Below, piece after piece: positions 38,797-47,556 of a stretch of 64,000 nucleotides of DNA. Every line of letters begins with the position of its first letter. Position 1 is the stretch's first letter. Origin of the DNA: an uncultured SAR116 cluster alpha proteobacterium. Lineage in GTDB: Bacteria > Pseudomonadota > Alphaproteobacteria > Puniceispirillales > Marisalimonadaceae. The translations under genes were made by a program, and so were the position numbers. Under the pieces are notes generated by a model. That model was not told where the DNA came from. It saw only the letters and a program-made list of their open reading frames with translations, and did no database searches. The stretch spans positions 1 to 64,000 of the forward strand of contig CACMYY010000002.1 in the NCBI GenBank assembly GCA_902618025.1, given 5' to 3'.

Positions 38797-39426
38797 TTAA
38801 TAACTTTTAGTTTCAATTAATGTCCAATTTGGGTTTTTATCATTAATCTTTCTTTCATATACCCACTCATCTTTAACTAGAATTTCTTTCTTGTCGTCTC
38901 CGTCAATAATGTTTTTATTTTTGTCCATCAGTGCTCTTATCTGTAGAGACTTATATCTAACATTAATCTTTATGGATGATTTAGTAATTGTCGACTTAAT
39001 TATTTTATTTTCTTGAATTGACTTTAAGTCAATCACCAACAATTCATTTTCCTTATTTCTTTCTTCAATTGCAATCTTAAAACTTTTGAATACTGATGGT
39101 TTAATAAAATCTCTTACATTATCTAGATTTCCATTTACGAAGCTATTTAAAACCATTTCAAAAAAAGTTTTTGATCCACTTAAAAAGTCTGAAACATTAA
39201 ATTTTGGATCAACTTCAAGAATTTTATCTATTTCTGTATCTTTTGAAATATTTTTCTTTGTTTCAAGAGAAACTACGTTTGTAAACTTTTTATCTTGGTC
39301 TTTTTTATTAATACTGGTTTCCTCAAAACCTGTTTTAGTACCTAAAATATTTTTAAGTCTAAAAATTAGAAATATTGCTATTACACCAAATATCAGTATA
39401 TCAAGATAAGGGAAGCTATTTTGCAT
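38797..39426 (-). CDS. Tim44-like domain protein
   Basis: Membrane-anchored protein of 209 residues with one N-terminal membrane segment (YLDILIFGVIAIFLIF, ~6-21). A charged linker (~30-75) leads to a Tim44-like domain (~85-205), visible as FFEMVLNSFVNGNLDNVRDFIKPSVF and a C-terminal strand region ending in WTLIE. Bacterial Tim44-like proteins (TimA) are relatives of the mitochondrial import motor subunit; their bacterial role is not settled. It diverges from secB, the usual context. A TATAAT on the minus strand (plus 39464-39469) stands 38 bases upstream and could start this his-containing operon. Confidence 0.87.
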   Translation of the reverse strand: MQNSFPYLDILIFGVIAIFLIFRLKNILGTKTGFEETSINKKDQDKKFTNVVSLETKKNISKDTEIDKILEVDPKFNVSDFLSGSKTFFEMVLNSFVNGNLDNVRDFIKPSVFKSFKIAIEERNKENELLVIDLKSIQENKIIKSTITKSSIKINVRYKSLQIRALMDKNKNIIDGDDKKEILVKDEWVYERKINDKNPNWTLIETKSY

Positions 39427-39545
39427 GTTTTTATCACCATAAATTGAGTAAGTTAGTAATTCTATTATACAAAAAAAAACAAAAAATAATATTCATAATT
39501 ATTTATTTAATATATATATACGAAAAATAATTTTTAGAGAATTAA

Positions 39546-39971
39546 ATGAACAATGTAAATAAAAATAATAGTGATGAGATAAAACTTTTAAAACACTACA
39601 TAAAAGATCTTTCTTTTGAAAATCCTCAGGATATTAATCCAAACAAATCTATTCAAAATGATAATTTCGAAATTTCTACAAATATAAATGTTTTATATGA
39701 ACCATATAATGATAATTTTTTTAGTCTTATTATAAAAATAATACTAGATTGTTCTTCGAAAGATGAAAAAATTAAATTATCATATTTAGAGTTAGATTAT
39801 TTAGGTTTTTTTAAAAATTTATCTCAAAATCTTGACCAAAAATTATTAACAGAAAATGGTCTAAAGCTTATATTCCCATTTGCTAAAAGTATAATTGAAG
39901 AAATTAGCCAAAAGGGTGGTAGTGTACCTATCACAGTAAAAGATATAGATTATAATCTTTTAGAAAATTAA
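39546..39971 (+). CDS. secB: Protein-export chaperone SecB
   Basis: Tetrameric cytosolic chaperone that keeps preproteins export-competent and delivers them to SecA. Family landmarks are YIKDLSFENPQ (~18-28), the strand FFSLIIKIILDCSS, LELDYLGFFKNL, and the C-terminal LIFPFAKSIIEEISQKGGSVPITVKDIDY. At 141 residues it is slightly shorter than E. coli SecB. Its end overlaps the convergent dnaQ by 4 bases. SecB beside a Tim44-like gene is an alphaproteobacterial hallmark. Confidence 0.93.
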   Translation: MNNVNKNNSDEIKLLKHYIKDLSFENPQDINPNKSIQNDNFEISTNINVLYEPYNDNFFSLIIKIILDCSSKDEKIKLSYLELDYLGFFKNLSQNLDQKLLTENGLKLIFPFAKSIIEEISQKGGSVPITVKDIDYNLLEN

Positions 39972-40681
39972 ATAATTAATTTGCCCCATATGCTATTTTT
40001 TATATTTTTTATAGTGTTTAAATGCAATTGTAGGTCTTCTTTATTTATACTAACTCTTTTTATCTCTCTTTCTTTCAAATTAATATAGTATTCATCAACA
40101 TCAAATGTAGAATCATGTTTGATCTGATCTTTTATATTGTCCGAAGCTGTAAACTCTAATTTGGACTGTTTTCCTCCTATCAATTCTAGATAAACAGATG
40201 CTAATAATTTTGCATCCTTTAATGCTCCGTGAATATTCCTGTCTGATAAGTCAATATTATATTTCCTGCATAATGAATCCAAACTGACAGATTGACCTAA
40301 AAATTTCTTTTTTGCTAAATATAAAGTGTCTATTATGCAATCTTCATTCAACGTATTAACTTTACATCTGTTAAGTTCTGAATTAATAAATCCAACATCA
40401 AAGGCTGCATTGTGAATAATTATTTTACTATTAGATATGAACTCAAGAAATTCATCAACTATTTCTGAAAACTTGGGCTTGTCACTTAAAAACTCCTTAC
40501 TTAAACCATGCACTTTTTCTGCCGATTGATCAGATTCTCTTTCAGGATTAAGGTAGTAGTGAAAATATTTTCCAGTTGGTATATGATTTTCTAATTCAAC
40601 TATACCGATTTCAACTATTCTATGGCCTATTTCGTGGTCAAGGCCTGTTGTTTCAGTATCTAGTACCAATTCTCTTATCAT
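39968..40681 (-). CDS. dnaQ: DNA polymerase III epsilon subunit (3'-5' proofreading exonuclease)
   Basis: DEDDh exonuclease that proofreads the replicative polymerase. ExoI is VLDTETTGLD with Asp and Glu (~7-9). ExoII is IIHNAAFDVGFIN. ExoIII is HGALKDAKLLASVYLEL with the catalytic His and Asp. The ~60 C-terminal residues are the polymerase-alpha tether region. It starts inside the 3' end of coaE (29-base overlap). coaE-dnaQ next to hemE and the origin is a typical alphaproteobacterial group. Confidence 0.95.
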   Translation of the reverse strand: MIRELVLDTETTGLDHEIGHRIVEIGIVELENHIPTGKYFHYYLNPERESDQSAEKVHGLSKEFLSDKPKFSEIVDEFLEFISNSKIIIHNAAFDVGFINSELNRCKVNTLNEDCIIDTLYLAKKKFLGQSVSLDSLCRKYNIDLSDRNIHGALKDAKLLASVYLELIGGKQSKLEFTASDNIKDQIKHDSTFDVDEYYINLKEREIKRVSINKEDLQLHLNTIKNIKNSIWGKLII

Positions 40682-41288
40682 TTTTTATCTTACTATTAAT
40701 TATAATTTTTAATAAGTTTAACAAAACCACAATAAAACTAAATACCTTACCAAAAGACGTACTTATTAATAATGGTCTTTTCTTCCATTTTCTCTCAAAA
40801 CTCCATTGATTGCTATTTATTAGACTAAACATTTCTTCTGTCATATTTTGTCTAGCTAGTACTCTTTTTCTCTGTTTCTTTTTAGATGTATTTACTAAAA
40901 AGATATAATCACATTCTTTATCTGTCCCCGTTTCAAACAATAATGGTACATCTAAGCCTATTATATAAGAATTTTCATTTTGTTTAATAAATAATTCTTT
41001 TTTATTTTTAACTATAGGATGTATTATTTTTTCAAGTAACTTTCTTTCACTCTTATTCTTAAATATTTTATTACTAAGTAAAACTTTGTTAATTTTTTTT
41101 TCTTTGTGAAACAAAGTTATAGTTTCAGGCCAAATTGAAGCAATTTTTTCTTTAACTTTAGAATTATTTTCTAAAATCTCTTTTACTTCTTTGTCTGAAT
41201 CAAAAACAGGTATCTTTAAAAACCTAAGCATGTCAGAAATAGTTGTTTTTCCCATGCCAATAGAGCCTGTAATCCCAATAATTATCAT
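40653..41288 (-). CDS. coaE: Dephospho-CoA kinase
   Basis: Final step of coenzyme A synthesis. The P-loop is GITGSIGMGKTTIS (~4-17). FDSDKEVKEIL and the lid/substrate block VLARQNMTEEMF-type follow; VPLLFETG is the conserved substrate-contact strand. At 211 residues it is a normal length. The C-terminus is hydrophobic then basic, and overlaps dnaQ by 29 bases. Its ATG (41288) marks the left boundary of the candidate origin. Confidence 0.93.
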   Translation of the reverse strand: MIIIGITGSIGMGKTTISDMLRFLKIPVFDSDKEVKEILENNSKVKEKIASIWPETITLFHKEKKINKVLLSNKIFKNKSERKLLEKIIHPIVKNKKELFIKQNENSYIIGLDVPLLFETGTDKECDYIFLVNTSKKKQRKRVLARQNMTEEMFSLINSNQWSFERKWKKRPLLISTSFGKVFSFIVVLLNLLKIIINSKIKNDKRIGTRY

Positions 41289-41421
41289 AAGTAAATTAAG
41301 TTGTTAACAAAATGTTTATAAATATATTATTATTAAATATTATCAATTTTTCTAGTAATATATTAACAAATATTAATAAATTAAAAACATGTGAATATAA
41401 ATGAACATAACAATTTTAAAT

Positions 41422-41430
41422 TGTGGATAA
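41422..41430 (-). promoter_or_regulatory. DnaA box 1 (TTATCCACA, perfect)
   Basis: Plus strand reads TGTGGATAA. It is an exact match to the consensus DnaA 9-mer, directly right of the AT-rich tract. Confidence 0.85.
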
Positions 41431-41473
41431 TTATTTTTTTCGTTATAATTATTAAATAATTTTTTTTATAAGT

Positions 41474-41482
41474 TGTGGATAA
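41474..41482 (-). promoter_or_regulatory. DnaA box 2 (TTATCCACA, perfect)
   Basis: Second exact match, same orientation as box 1, 52 bases further right (about five helical turns, so possibly on the same face). Confidence 0.85.
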
Positions 41483-41499
41483 TAATATTAGATCTTTAA

Positions 41500-41508
41500 T
41501 TATCCACA
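41500..41508 (+). promoter_or_regulatory. DnaA box 3 (TTATCCACA, perfect)
   Basis: Third exact match, opposite orientation. It faces box 2 across 17 bases, forming an inverted pair. Confidence 0.85.
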
Positions 41509-41556
41509 ATCTTCAGTGATAACAACAACAACAATATATTTTTTAAAGTTTACACT

Positions 41557-42588
41557 GTGAATGAAAAACTAATAAATAATCTTTTCAATGGGGTTAATGA
41601 CCGTGTTCCAATATGGTTTTTACGTCAAGCTGGTCGTCATATACCTGAGTACTATGATATAAGAAAAAAAGAAAAAGATTTTATTAGTTTTTGTTTAAAT
41701 AAAGATCTAATTATAGAAAGTACTAAGTTACCTCTAAAATATTATGATCTTGATGCAGCAATTATTTTTTCTGATATCTTAATGATACCGTGGGCAATGG
41801 ATAGAAATGTAAGATTCAATAAAAATTTTGGACCTTTGTTGGATCCAATGATACCAGGTGAAACTATAATAAAAAAAAATGTCTCTGTACGCGAAAAGTT
41901 TGAGCCATTATATAAATCAATATTAAGCTTAAGAAATGATCTACCGAAATCAAAAAGTTTGATTGGTTTTGCAGGTGCTCCATGGACACTAGCTTGCTAT
42001 ATGATTGAAGGAAAAGGAAGCAAGGATTTTATTAATACTAGAAAAGCATTATGGAGTCATTTTAATTGGTTTATGGAACTTATAGAAACATTGAGTTCTT
42101 ATGTTGCTGAAAAACTTGAAATTCAAGCAAAAGCTGGAGCAGACCTCCTTATGGTATTTGATTCTTGGTCTAACATGATCCCAAATAATTATTTCGATGT
42201 TTGTGCTATTAATCCTATTGCATATATAATTAAAAATTTAAGATCTAAAAACATACAAGTTCCTATTATTGGATTTCCATTCAAAGTTGGATCTTCTATT
42301 GTAAAATATTCATATGAGACCCAAATTGACTGCATAGCATTAGATTGGACAGTAGACCTGAATTGGGCTAACAATAATATTAATAAAAATATTGCTATAC
42401 AAGGTAATCTTGATCCGGCATCATTAATACCCATTAACAGTACTCATCTCAAAAAAAATGTTTTATCTATTTTAGAAATCATGAAAGACAGAAGATTAAT
42501 TTTTAACGTAGGGCATGGACTAACACCAGAATGTAAAATTGATAATGTCAAAACAGTTATAGATATTGTAAGAAATCACAAAGGGTAA
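41557..42588 (+). CDS. hemE: Uroporphyrinogen decarboxylase
   Basis: Removes four carboxyl groups from uroporphyrinogen III to give coproporphyrinogen III. The N-terminal signature is RVPIWFLRQAGRHIPEYYDIR (~17-37), with the conserved Arg-rich substrate loop. IIFSDILMIPWAMD contains the catalytic Asp. FAGAPWTLACYMIEGKGSKDF and NVGHGLTPECKIDNV are later motifs. 343 residues is standard. The start is GTG 41557 at the right edge of the origin, with no strong binding site, so expression may be modest or coupled to origin state. Confidence 0.96.
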   Translation: MNEKLINNLFNGVNDRVPIWFLRQAGRHIPEYYDIRKKEKDFISFCLNKDLIIESTKLPLKYYDLDAAIIFSDILMIPWAMDRNVRFNKNFGPLLDPMIPGETIIKKNVSVREKFEPLYKSILSLRNDLPKSKSLIGFAGAPWTLACYMIEGKGSKDFINTRKALWSHFNWFMELIETLSSYVAEKLEIQAKAGADLLMVFDSWSNMIPNNYFDVCAINPIAYIIKNLRSKNIQVPIIGFPFKVGSSIVKYSYETQIDCIALDWTVDLNWANNNINKNIAIQGNLDPASLIPINSTHLKKNVLSILEIMKDRRLIFNVGHGLTPECKIDNVKTVIDIVRNHKG

Positions 42589-42597
42589 TCTTATAAA

Positions 42598-43038
42598 TTG
42601 TATTATGAAATAATGAAATCATTACATCTTATTTCAATTATTTCTTGGATGATTGGATTACTATATTTACCAAGACTTTTTGTGTATCATAATGGTACTA
42701 AGTATATGAGTGAAATGGATACTACTTTTTTATTAATGGAGTATCGGCTTCTTAATTATATAATGACACCAGCATTAATTATTACTTATGTCTTTGGCTT
42801 TGTATTATTGTATATTAATATTGCTTATTTAAGCGAAAACTTTTTTTTACTGAAGTTATTTTTAGTTTTATGCTTAACAATATTTCATTTCTATTTATCT
42901 ATTCTTTACAATGATTTTAAAAAAGGGTATAGAATCAAAAAGACTAAATTTTATAGAATAATTAATGAAATTCCAACTGTATTGATGATATTAATTATTG
43001 TTTTAATAATTGTTCAACCTGATTTCCAATTAATTTAA
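42598..43038 (+). CDS. hemJ: Protoporphyrinogen IX oxidase HemJ
   Basis: Small four-helix inner-membrane protein (UPF0093/HemJ) that oxidises protoporphyrinogen IX, replacing HemG/HemY. It shows SLHLISIISWMIGLLYLPRLFVYH with its conserved histidine (~10), four hydrophobic segments, and the terminal block NEIPTVLMILIIVLIIVQP. It sits 9 bases after hemE, so two heme steps are coupled. Start TTG 42598 has AAGGG 12 bases upstream; ATG 42613 is an alternative giving 141 residues. Confidence 0.93.
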   Translation: MYYEIMKSLHLISIISWMIGLLYLPRLFVYHNGTKYMSEMDTTFLLMEYRLLNYIMTPALIITYVFGFVLLYINIAYLSENFFLLKLFLVLCLTIFHFYLSILYNDFKKGYRIKKTKFYRIINEIPTVLMILIIVLIIVQPDFQLI

Positions 43039-43063
43039 AGTTCTTTCCAAAAATGAGAAATAA

Positions 43064-44323
43064 ATGCACCTAAAAGACCTTAAAGCTAAAAATCCATCTG
43101 ATTTATTAACGTATGCTGAGAGTTTGGACATAGAAAATGCAAGCACACTCAGAAAACAAGACATGATGTTTGCATGTTTAAAGAAACTTGCAGATAATGG
43201 CATAGCCATATATGGGGATGGTGTGCTAGAAGTATTGTCTGATGGTTTTGGTTTTTTAAGATCTCCAGAATCTAATTATCTTGCTGGACCGGATGACATT
43301 TATATCTCACCTAATCAAGTAAGGAAATTCGGTCTTAGAACAGGAGACACTGTAGAAGGACAAATTAGAGCTCCAAAAGAAGGTGAAAGGTATTTTGCAC
43401 TACTCAAGGTTGAAAATATAAACTTTGAAATACCAGACTCAGTTCGTCATAGGATAAATTTTGACAACTTAACTCCATTATACCCTCAGGCTAAGATTAA
43501 TTTTGAGACTGAGTTTGATCCAAACAACAAGGATATAACAACAAGGGTTGTGGAAATGGTTGCACCAATGGGGAAAGGTCAACGTGGTTTGATAGTAGCT
43601 CCTCCTAGAACAGGTAAGACAATGATGTTACAATCAATTGCTCAAGCTATTTCTAAAAACCATCCCGAGATCTACTTAATTGTTTTACTAATTGATGAAA
43701 GGCCTGAGGAAGTTACAGATATGCAAAGATCCGTTAATGGTGAAGTGATAAGCTCTACTTTTGATGAACCGGCCTCAAGACACGTTCAAGTAACTGATAT
43801 GGTTATAGAAAAATCAAAAAGACTTGTAGAACATAAAAGAGATGTAGTCATCTTATTAGACTCTATAACAAGACTAGCAAGAGCATATAATACTGTTATA
43901 CCGTCTAGTGGAAAAGTGCTAACAGGCGGTGTGGATGCAAATGCTTTGCAAAGGCCAAAAAGATTTTTTGGGGCTGCAAGAAATATAGAGCATGGAGGTT
44001 CCTTAACTATAATTGCTACTGCGTTAGTTGAAACAGGTTCTAGAATGGATGAAGTTATATTCGAAGAATTTAAAGGTACTGGAAATAGTGAAGTAATACT
44101 TGACAGAAAATTGTCAGACAAAAGAACATTTCCAGCAATTGATGTAACTAAATCAGGAACAAGAAAAGAAGAACTTTTAGTTGAAAAAGACACATTATCA
44201 AGAATGTGGGTTTTAAGAAGAATATTGATGCAAATGGGACCTGTAGATGCAATGGATTTTCTTTCTGACAAACTCAAACAAAGTAAGTCCAATGAAGATT
44301 TTTTCAGAGCGATGAACAAATAA
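43064..44323 (+). CDS. rho: Transcription termination factor Rho
   Basis: Hexameric RNA-dependent ATPase that ends transcription. The N-terminal helical and cold-shock-like RNA-binding domain includes [19 protein letters not shown]. Walker A is [12 protein letters not shown], Walker B is [16 protein letters not shown], and the Q-/R-loop region [23 protein letters not shown] is intact. At 419 residues it is full length. Its stop codon overlaps the outer bases of a long palindrome around the first parS site. hemE-hemJ-rho-mnmE is a conserved alphaproteobacterial order. Confidence 0.97.
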   Translation: MHLKDLKAKNPSDLLTYAESLDIENASTLRKQDMMFACLKKLADNGIAIYGDGVLEVLSDGFGFLRSPESNYLAGPDDIYISPNQVRKFGLRTGDTVEGQIRAPKEGERYFALLKVENINFEIPDSVRHRINFDNLTPLYPQAKINFETEFDPNNKDITTRVVEMVAPMGKGQRGLIVAPPRTGKTMMLQSIAQAISKNHPEIYLIVLLIDERPEEVTDMQRSVNGEVISSTFDEPASRHVQVTDMVIEKSKRLVEHKRDVVILLDSITRLARAYNTVIPSSGKVLTGGVDANALQRPKRFFGAARNIEHGGSLTIIATALVETGSRMDEVIFEEFKGTGNSEVILDRKLSDKRTFPAIDVTKSGTRKEELLVEKDTLSRMWVLRRILMQMGPVDAMDFLSDKLKQSKSNEDFFRAMNK

Positions 44324-44325
44324 TA

Positions 44326-44341
44326 TGTTTCACGTGAAACA
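44326..44341. other. parS: parS centromere site, perfect (rho-mnmE gap)
   Basis: TGTTTCACGTGAAACA, an exact match to the widely conserved 16-bp chromosomal parS bound by ParB. Dyad symmetry extends five more bases on each side (44321-44346). It lies in the 44-base gap after rho, about 2.8 kb from the candidate origin and 4.6 kb from parB. Confidence 0.92.
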
Positions 44342-44367
44342 TATTAAAACAAATAGAATATAAAAAA

Positions 44368-45666
44368 TTGGATACAATTTTTTCATCAGCATCGAGTTCT
44401 CAAAAAAGCGCGATTAAAATCATCAGGGTTTCTGGGAGAAAAATTGAAGCTTTACCGAAAGTTTTTTCGTTCAAACCTACTCAACCAAGAGTTGCATCAT
44501 TGAGAAAGATTTATGATTTAGACAAAAAGATCATAGATAATGCACTTATTATTTTTTTTCCAGGTCCTGCTACAGTGACTGGTGAAGACGTGATGGAATT
44601 TCATTTTCATGGAAGTCCATTTATTGAAAAAAAGATATATGATGTCCTTGCAAAAATTAAAGGTTTCAGAATAGCACGCAGAGGTGAGTTCACGAAGAGA
44701 GCTTTCTTAAATGGAGTTTTAGATCTTACACAAGCAGAGGCTCTAAATGACCTAATCAATTCAGAAACAGAAAGTCAATTCCAATTATCCATATCACAAT
44801 ATGAAGGTGCCTTATCGAAAAAAATTCAAACTTGGAGAAATGAGGTTGTTTATCTTTTATCAAGATTAGAAGCATTAATTGATTTTTCAGATGAAGAACT
44901 TCCAAAAAAAATTGAAAAAGATTTTAATTTTAAAACGTTAAAGATTTTAAATGAAATGAAGAATTCTATCAAACAGAGCAATTATGGAGAAAGAATAAGA
45001 AATGGTTTTATAATAACTATTTTGGGTCGACCCAATGTAGGAAAAAGTTCTCTCATAAATCATTTATCAGAAAAAAAGGTTGCCATAGTTACAGAAGAAG
45101 CGGGAACAACAAGAGATATATTAGAGGTAATGATGGACTTTGAGGGGTTCCCTGTTGTATTAAATGACACTGCTGGATTAAGAAACACTAAATCAAAAGT
45201 AGAAAAAATTGGTATTGAAAGAGCTATAGAAAAAGCAAAGAATTCAGATATGATTCTTGTTTTGTCAGATAATGAAGATTTTTCTCATCCAAGATTAAAA
45301 ACTTTAGGCAAAAAGATTTTAGTTCACACAAAATCAGATTTAGGAATGTTACCAAACAAAGATATATTTAATATATCAGTTAAAAGAAACACAGGCATCG
45401 ATGAATTAATAGAAGCAATTGTTAATTACTTAAGAACTTTGGACCCAAAAGAAGAAGCATTGCTCACGAGAAAAAGACATATAGATGCAGTTAAAAAATC
45501 AATAGATGCCATGAATGATTTACTGAATATTAATTTAAATGTTAATCCTGAACTGGCATCAGAAAACTTGAGAATTGTTGCAAAAGAGATAGGTAATATA
45601 ACTAATGTTATTGACGTAGAAGAGATTTTAGATGATATATTTAGTAGTTTTTGTATAGGTAAATAA
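44368..45666 (+). CDS. mnmE: tRNA uridine-5-carboxymethylaminomethyl modification GTPase MnmE
   Basis: With MnmG it forms the cmnm5U34 modification in tRNAs. The N-terminal folate-binding domain begins MDTIFSSASSSQKSAIKIIRVSG. A helical domain encloses a G domain with GRPNVGKSSLINHL (P-loop), EEAGTTRDI (G2), NDTAGLR (G3) and HTKSD (G4). The C-terminal FCIGK contains the conserved cysteine. 432 residues. The start is TTG 44368, fixed by the family N-terminus. It lies 3 bases before mnmG, so the two partners are coexpressed. Confidence 0.97.
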   Translation: MDTIFSSASSSQKSAIKIIRVSGRKIEALPKVFSFKPTQPRVASLRKIYDLDKKIIDNALIIFFPGPATVTGEDVMEFHFHGSPFIEKKIYDVLAKIKGFRIARRGEFTKRAFLNGVLDLTQAEALNDLINSETESQFQLSISQYEGALSKKIQTWRNEVVYLLSRLEALIDFSDEELPKKIEKDFNFKTLKILNEMKNSIKQSNYGERIRNGFIITILGRPNVGKSSLINHLSEKKVAIVTEEAGTTRDILEVMMDFEGFPVVLNDTAGLRNTKSKVEKIGIERAIEKAKNSDMILVLSDNEDFSHPRLKTLGKKILVHTKSDLGMLPNKDIFNISVKRNTGIDELIEAIVNYLRTLDPKEEALLTRKRHIDAVKKSIDAMNDLLNINLNVNPELASENLRIVAKEIGNITNVIDVEEILDDIFSSFCIGK

Positions 45667-45669
45667 GTT

Positions 45670-47556
45670 TTGGCAAAGAACATGAGAAGATTTGATGTTG
45701 TAGTTATTGGTGGTGGACATGCAGGCGTTGAAGCTGCTGCCGCATCATCTAGGATGGGTGCTAAAACTGTCCTAATTACTAGCAAAATTGAAACAATTGG
45801 AGAAATGTCTTGTAATCCAGCTATTGGCGGTTTAGGCAAGGGACACTTAGTTAGAGAAATTGACGCGCTTGATGGTTTAATGGCAAAGGCAATAGATCAA
45901 TCTGGAATTCAATTTAGAATGCTTAATCGTTCAAGAGGACCAGCAGTCCATGGACCAAGATCACAAGCAGACCGTAAATTATACAAAAAAGCTATAAAAT
46001 CACTTTTACGATCAAATGATAATTTGTTAATATTTGAAGGTACAGCTAAAGACTTTAAAATTGATAATAAACAAATAAAAGAAGTTATTTTAGAAAATGA
46101 TATCTCGATAAAAACGAAATCTGTTGTTTTAACAACAGGAACCTTTTTAGGTGGTGTTATTCACATTGGAAATCAAAGAATACCAGCAGGAAGATTTGGA
46201 GACGAGCCATCCAATGATTTATCTAAAAAAATAAGAAGTTTAAAATTACCAATTGGCCGATTAAAAACAGGAACACCTCCAAGATTACTAAAAAGTAGCA
46301 TCGATTGGGCTAAAGTTGAAATGCAGCCTGCAGACAAAAATCTGATACCTTTTTCATACATGACCAAAAAAATCAAGGTTAAACAAATAGAATGTGGTAT
46401 AACAAGAACTAATGAAAAGACACATAAAATAATTGCAGATAATATTAGTTCTTCTCCAGTTTATTCTGGTACAATACAAGGTTCTGGACCCAGATATTGT
46501 CCAAGTATAGAAGACAAAGTTAATAGATTTTTTGAAAAGAATTCACATCAGATCTTTCTTGAGCCTGAAGGTTTAGACAGCCCCCTTGTATATCCCAATG
46601 GTATTTCAACTAGTTTGCCCAAAAAAATACAAGATGAATTTTTGAAATCAATTTCAGGTTTAGAGTCAGCTATTATAAAACAATATGGATATGCTATTGA
46701 ATATGATTATATGGACCCAAGATCTCTATTTAACACATTAGAGACAAAAGATATAAAAGGGTTATTTTTTGCTGGTCAAATAAATGGTACCACAGGATAT
46801 GAAGAAGCAGCAGCACAAGGGCTAATTGCAGGAATAAATGCAGCAATAAATCTGAATTACAACCCTAAATGGTTTACGCTTGACAGGTCTGAGGCATATA
46901 TAGGTGTTATGATTGACGACTTAACAAATCGAGGTGCGCCAGAGCCATACAGAATGTTTACATCTAGAGCAGAGTTTAGGTTACTTTTAAGGTCTGATAA
47001 TGCTGACCAGAGATTAACAAATAAAGGAATAAGTTTTGGAGTTGTTGGAGGGGAAAGAAGAGATGTTTGGGAAAAAAAGAAGCTTCACTTAGAAAAATCA
47101 TATAATATTATAGAAAGTTTGAGCGCAAATACAAGTTTACTAAATAAACACAAATTACCAACTACTAGGACAGGAAAACCTAGATCAGCAAAAGATTTAT
47201 TATCTTCAGGTGAGTACAAGATTAAAGATCTTTATGAAATTTGGCCAAACCTAAGAAAAGTTCCAAATAATTTACATCCTCAAATAGAAACTGATTGTAT
47301 ATATAGCGTCTATCTTAAAAGACAAAAAGAAGATATAAGAATTTACCAATTAGAAAACAAAACTAAAATTCCCAAAGATCTTGACTATAATGTTATTAAA
47401 GGTTTGTCAAATGAGATAAAGGATATTTTAATTTCCATCAAACCTAGAACAGTTGCACAAGCCTCAAACCTTCCAGGGTTCACGCCTTCAGCAACTTTGT
47501 TATTGTTAAGACACATCAAAAGAGAAAAGAAAAGTAAAGTTGCTAAAGAATATTAA
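45670..47556 (+). CDS. mnmG: tRNA uridine-5-carboxymethylaminomethyl modification enzyme MnmG (GidA)
   Basis: FAD-dependent partner of MnmE. The dinucleotide fold is [16 protein letters not shown] (~9-24). [24 protein letters not shown] and [11 protein letters not shown] are typical blocks. [19 protein letters not shown] is the central conserved segment. [16 protein letters not shown] precedes the C-terminal helical tRNA/MnmE-binding domain. 628 residues. Start TTG 45670; an ATG four codons later is possible. It overlaps rsmG by 17 bases. Confidence 0.97.
   Translation: MAKNMRRFDVVVIGGGHAGVEAAAASSRMGAKTVLITSKIETIGEMSCNPAIGGLGKGHLVREIDALDGLMAKAIDQSGIQFRMLNRSRGPAVHGPRSQADRKLYKKAIKSLLRSNDNLLIFEGTAKDFKIDNKQIKEVILENDISIKTKSVVLTTGTFLGGVIHIGNQRIPAGRFGDEPSNDLSKKIRSLKLPIGRLKTGTPPRLLKSSIDWAKVEMQPADKNLIPFSYMTKKIKVKQIECGITRTNEKTHKIIADNISSSPVYSGTIQGSGPRYCPSIEDKVNRFFEKNSHQIFLEPEGLDSPLVYPNGISTSLPKKIQDEFLKSISGLESAIIKQYGYAIEYDYMDPRSLFNTLETKDIKGLFFAGQINGTTGYEEAAAQGLIAGINAAINLNYNPKWFTLDRSEAYIGVMIDDLTNRGAPEPYRMFTSRAEFRLLLRSDNADQRLTNKGISFGVVGGERRDVWEKKKLHLEKSYNIIESLSANTSLLNKHKLPTTRTGKPRSAKDLLSSGEYKIKDLYEIWPNLRKVPNNLHPQIETDCIYSVYLKRQKEDIRIYQLENKTKIPKDLDYNVIKGLSNEIKDILISIKPRTVAQASNLPGFTPSATLLLLRHIKREKKSKVAKEY

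Larger units (their letters stand above)
41289..41556. other. oriC: Candidate chromosomal replication origin (oriC)
   Basis: A 268-base gene-free gap between coaE (minus) and hemE (plus), extremely AT-rich. It holds three perfect 9-mer DnaA boxes TTATCCACA: two on minus (41422-41430, 41474-41482) and one on plus (41500-41508). Near matches occur at 41313-41321 (TTATAAACA, minus) and 41390-41398 (ATATTCACA, minus). The run from ~41311 to 41400 is almost purely A/T and suits an unwinding element. Transcription diverges from it, and parABS lies 3-9 kb away. In Rickettsia, Caulobacter and Sinorhizobium the origin is also beside hemE. No TTAA-N7-TTAA CtrA site and no GANTC is present. Confidence 0.85.

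Noticed and set aside
41363-41376. TTAA pair in the origin as a CtrA site
   Set aside because: The spacing is 6, not 7, and TTAA is expected often in such AT-rich DNA.
41521-41533. ACAACAACA repeat next to the DnaA boxes as an iteron
   Set aside because: It is a short simple triplet repeat without the length or spacing of initiator-binding iterons.
43786-44319. Long open frame antisense to rho (177 codons)
   Set aside because: It mirrors the well-supported rho gene, has no family features, and its composition is that of a reverse-strand shadow.
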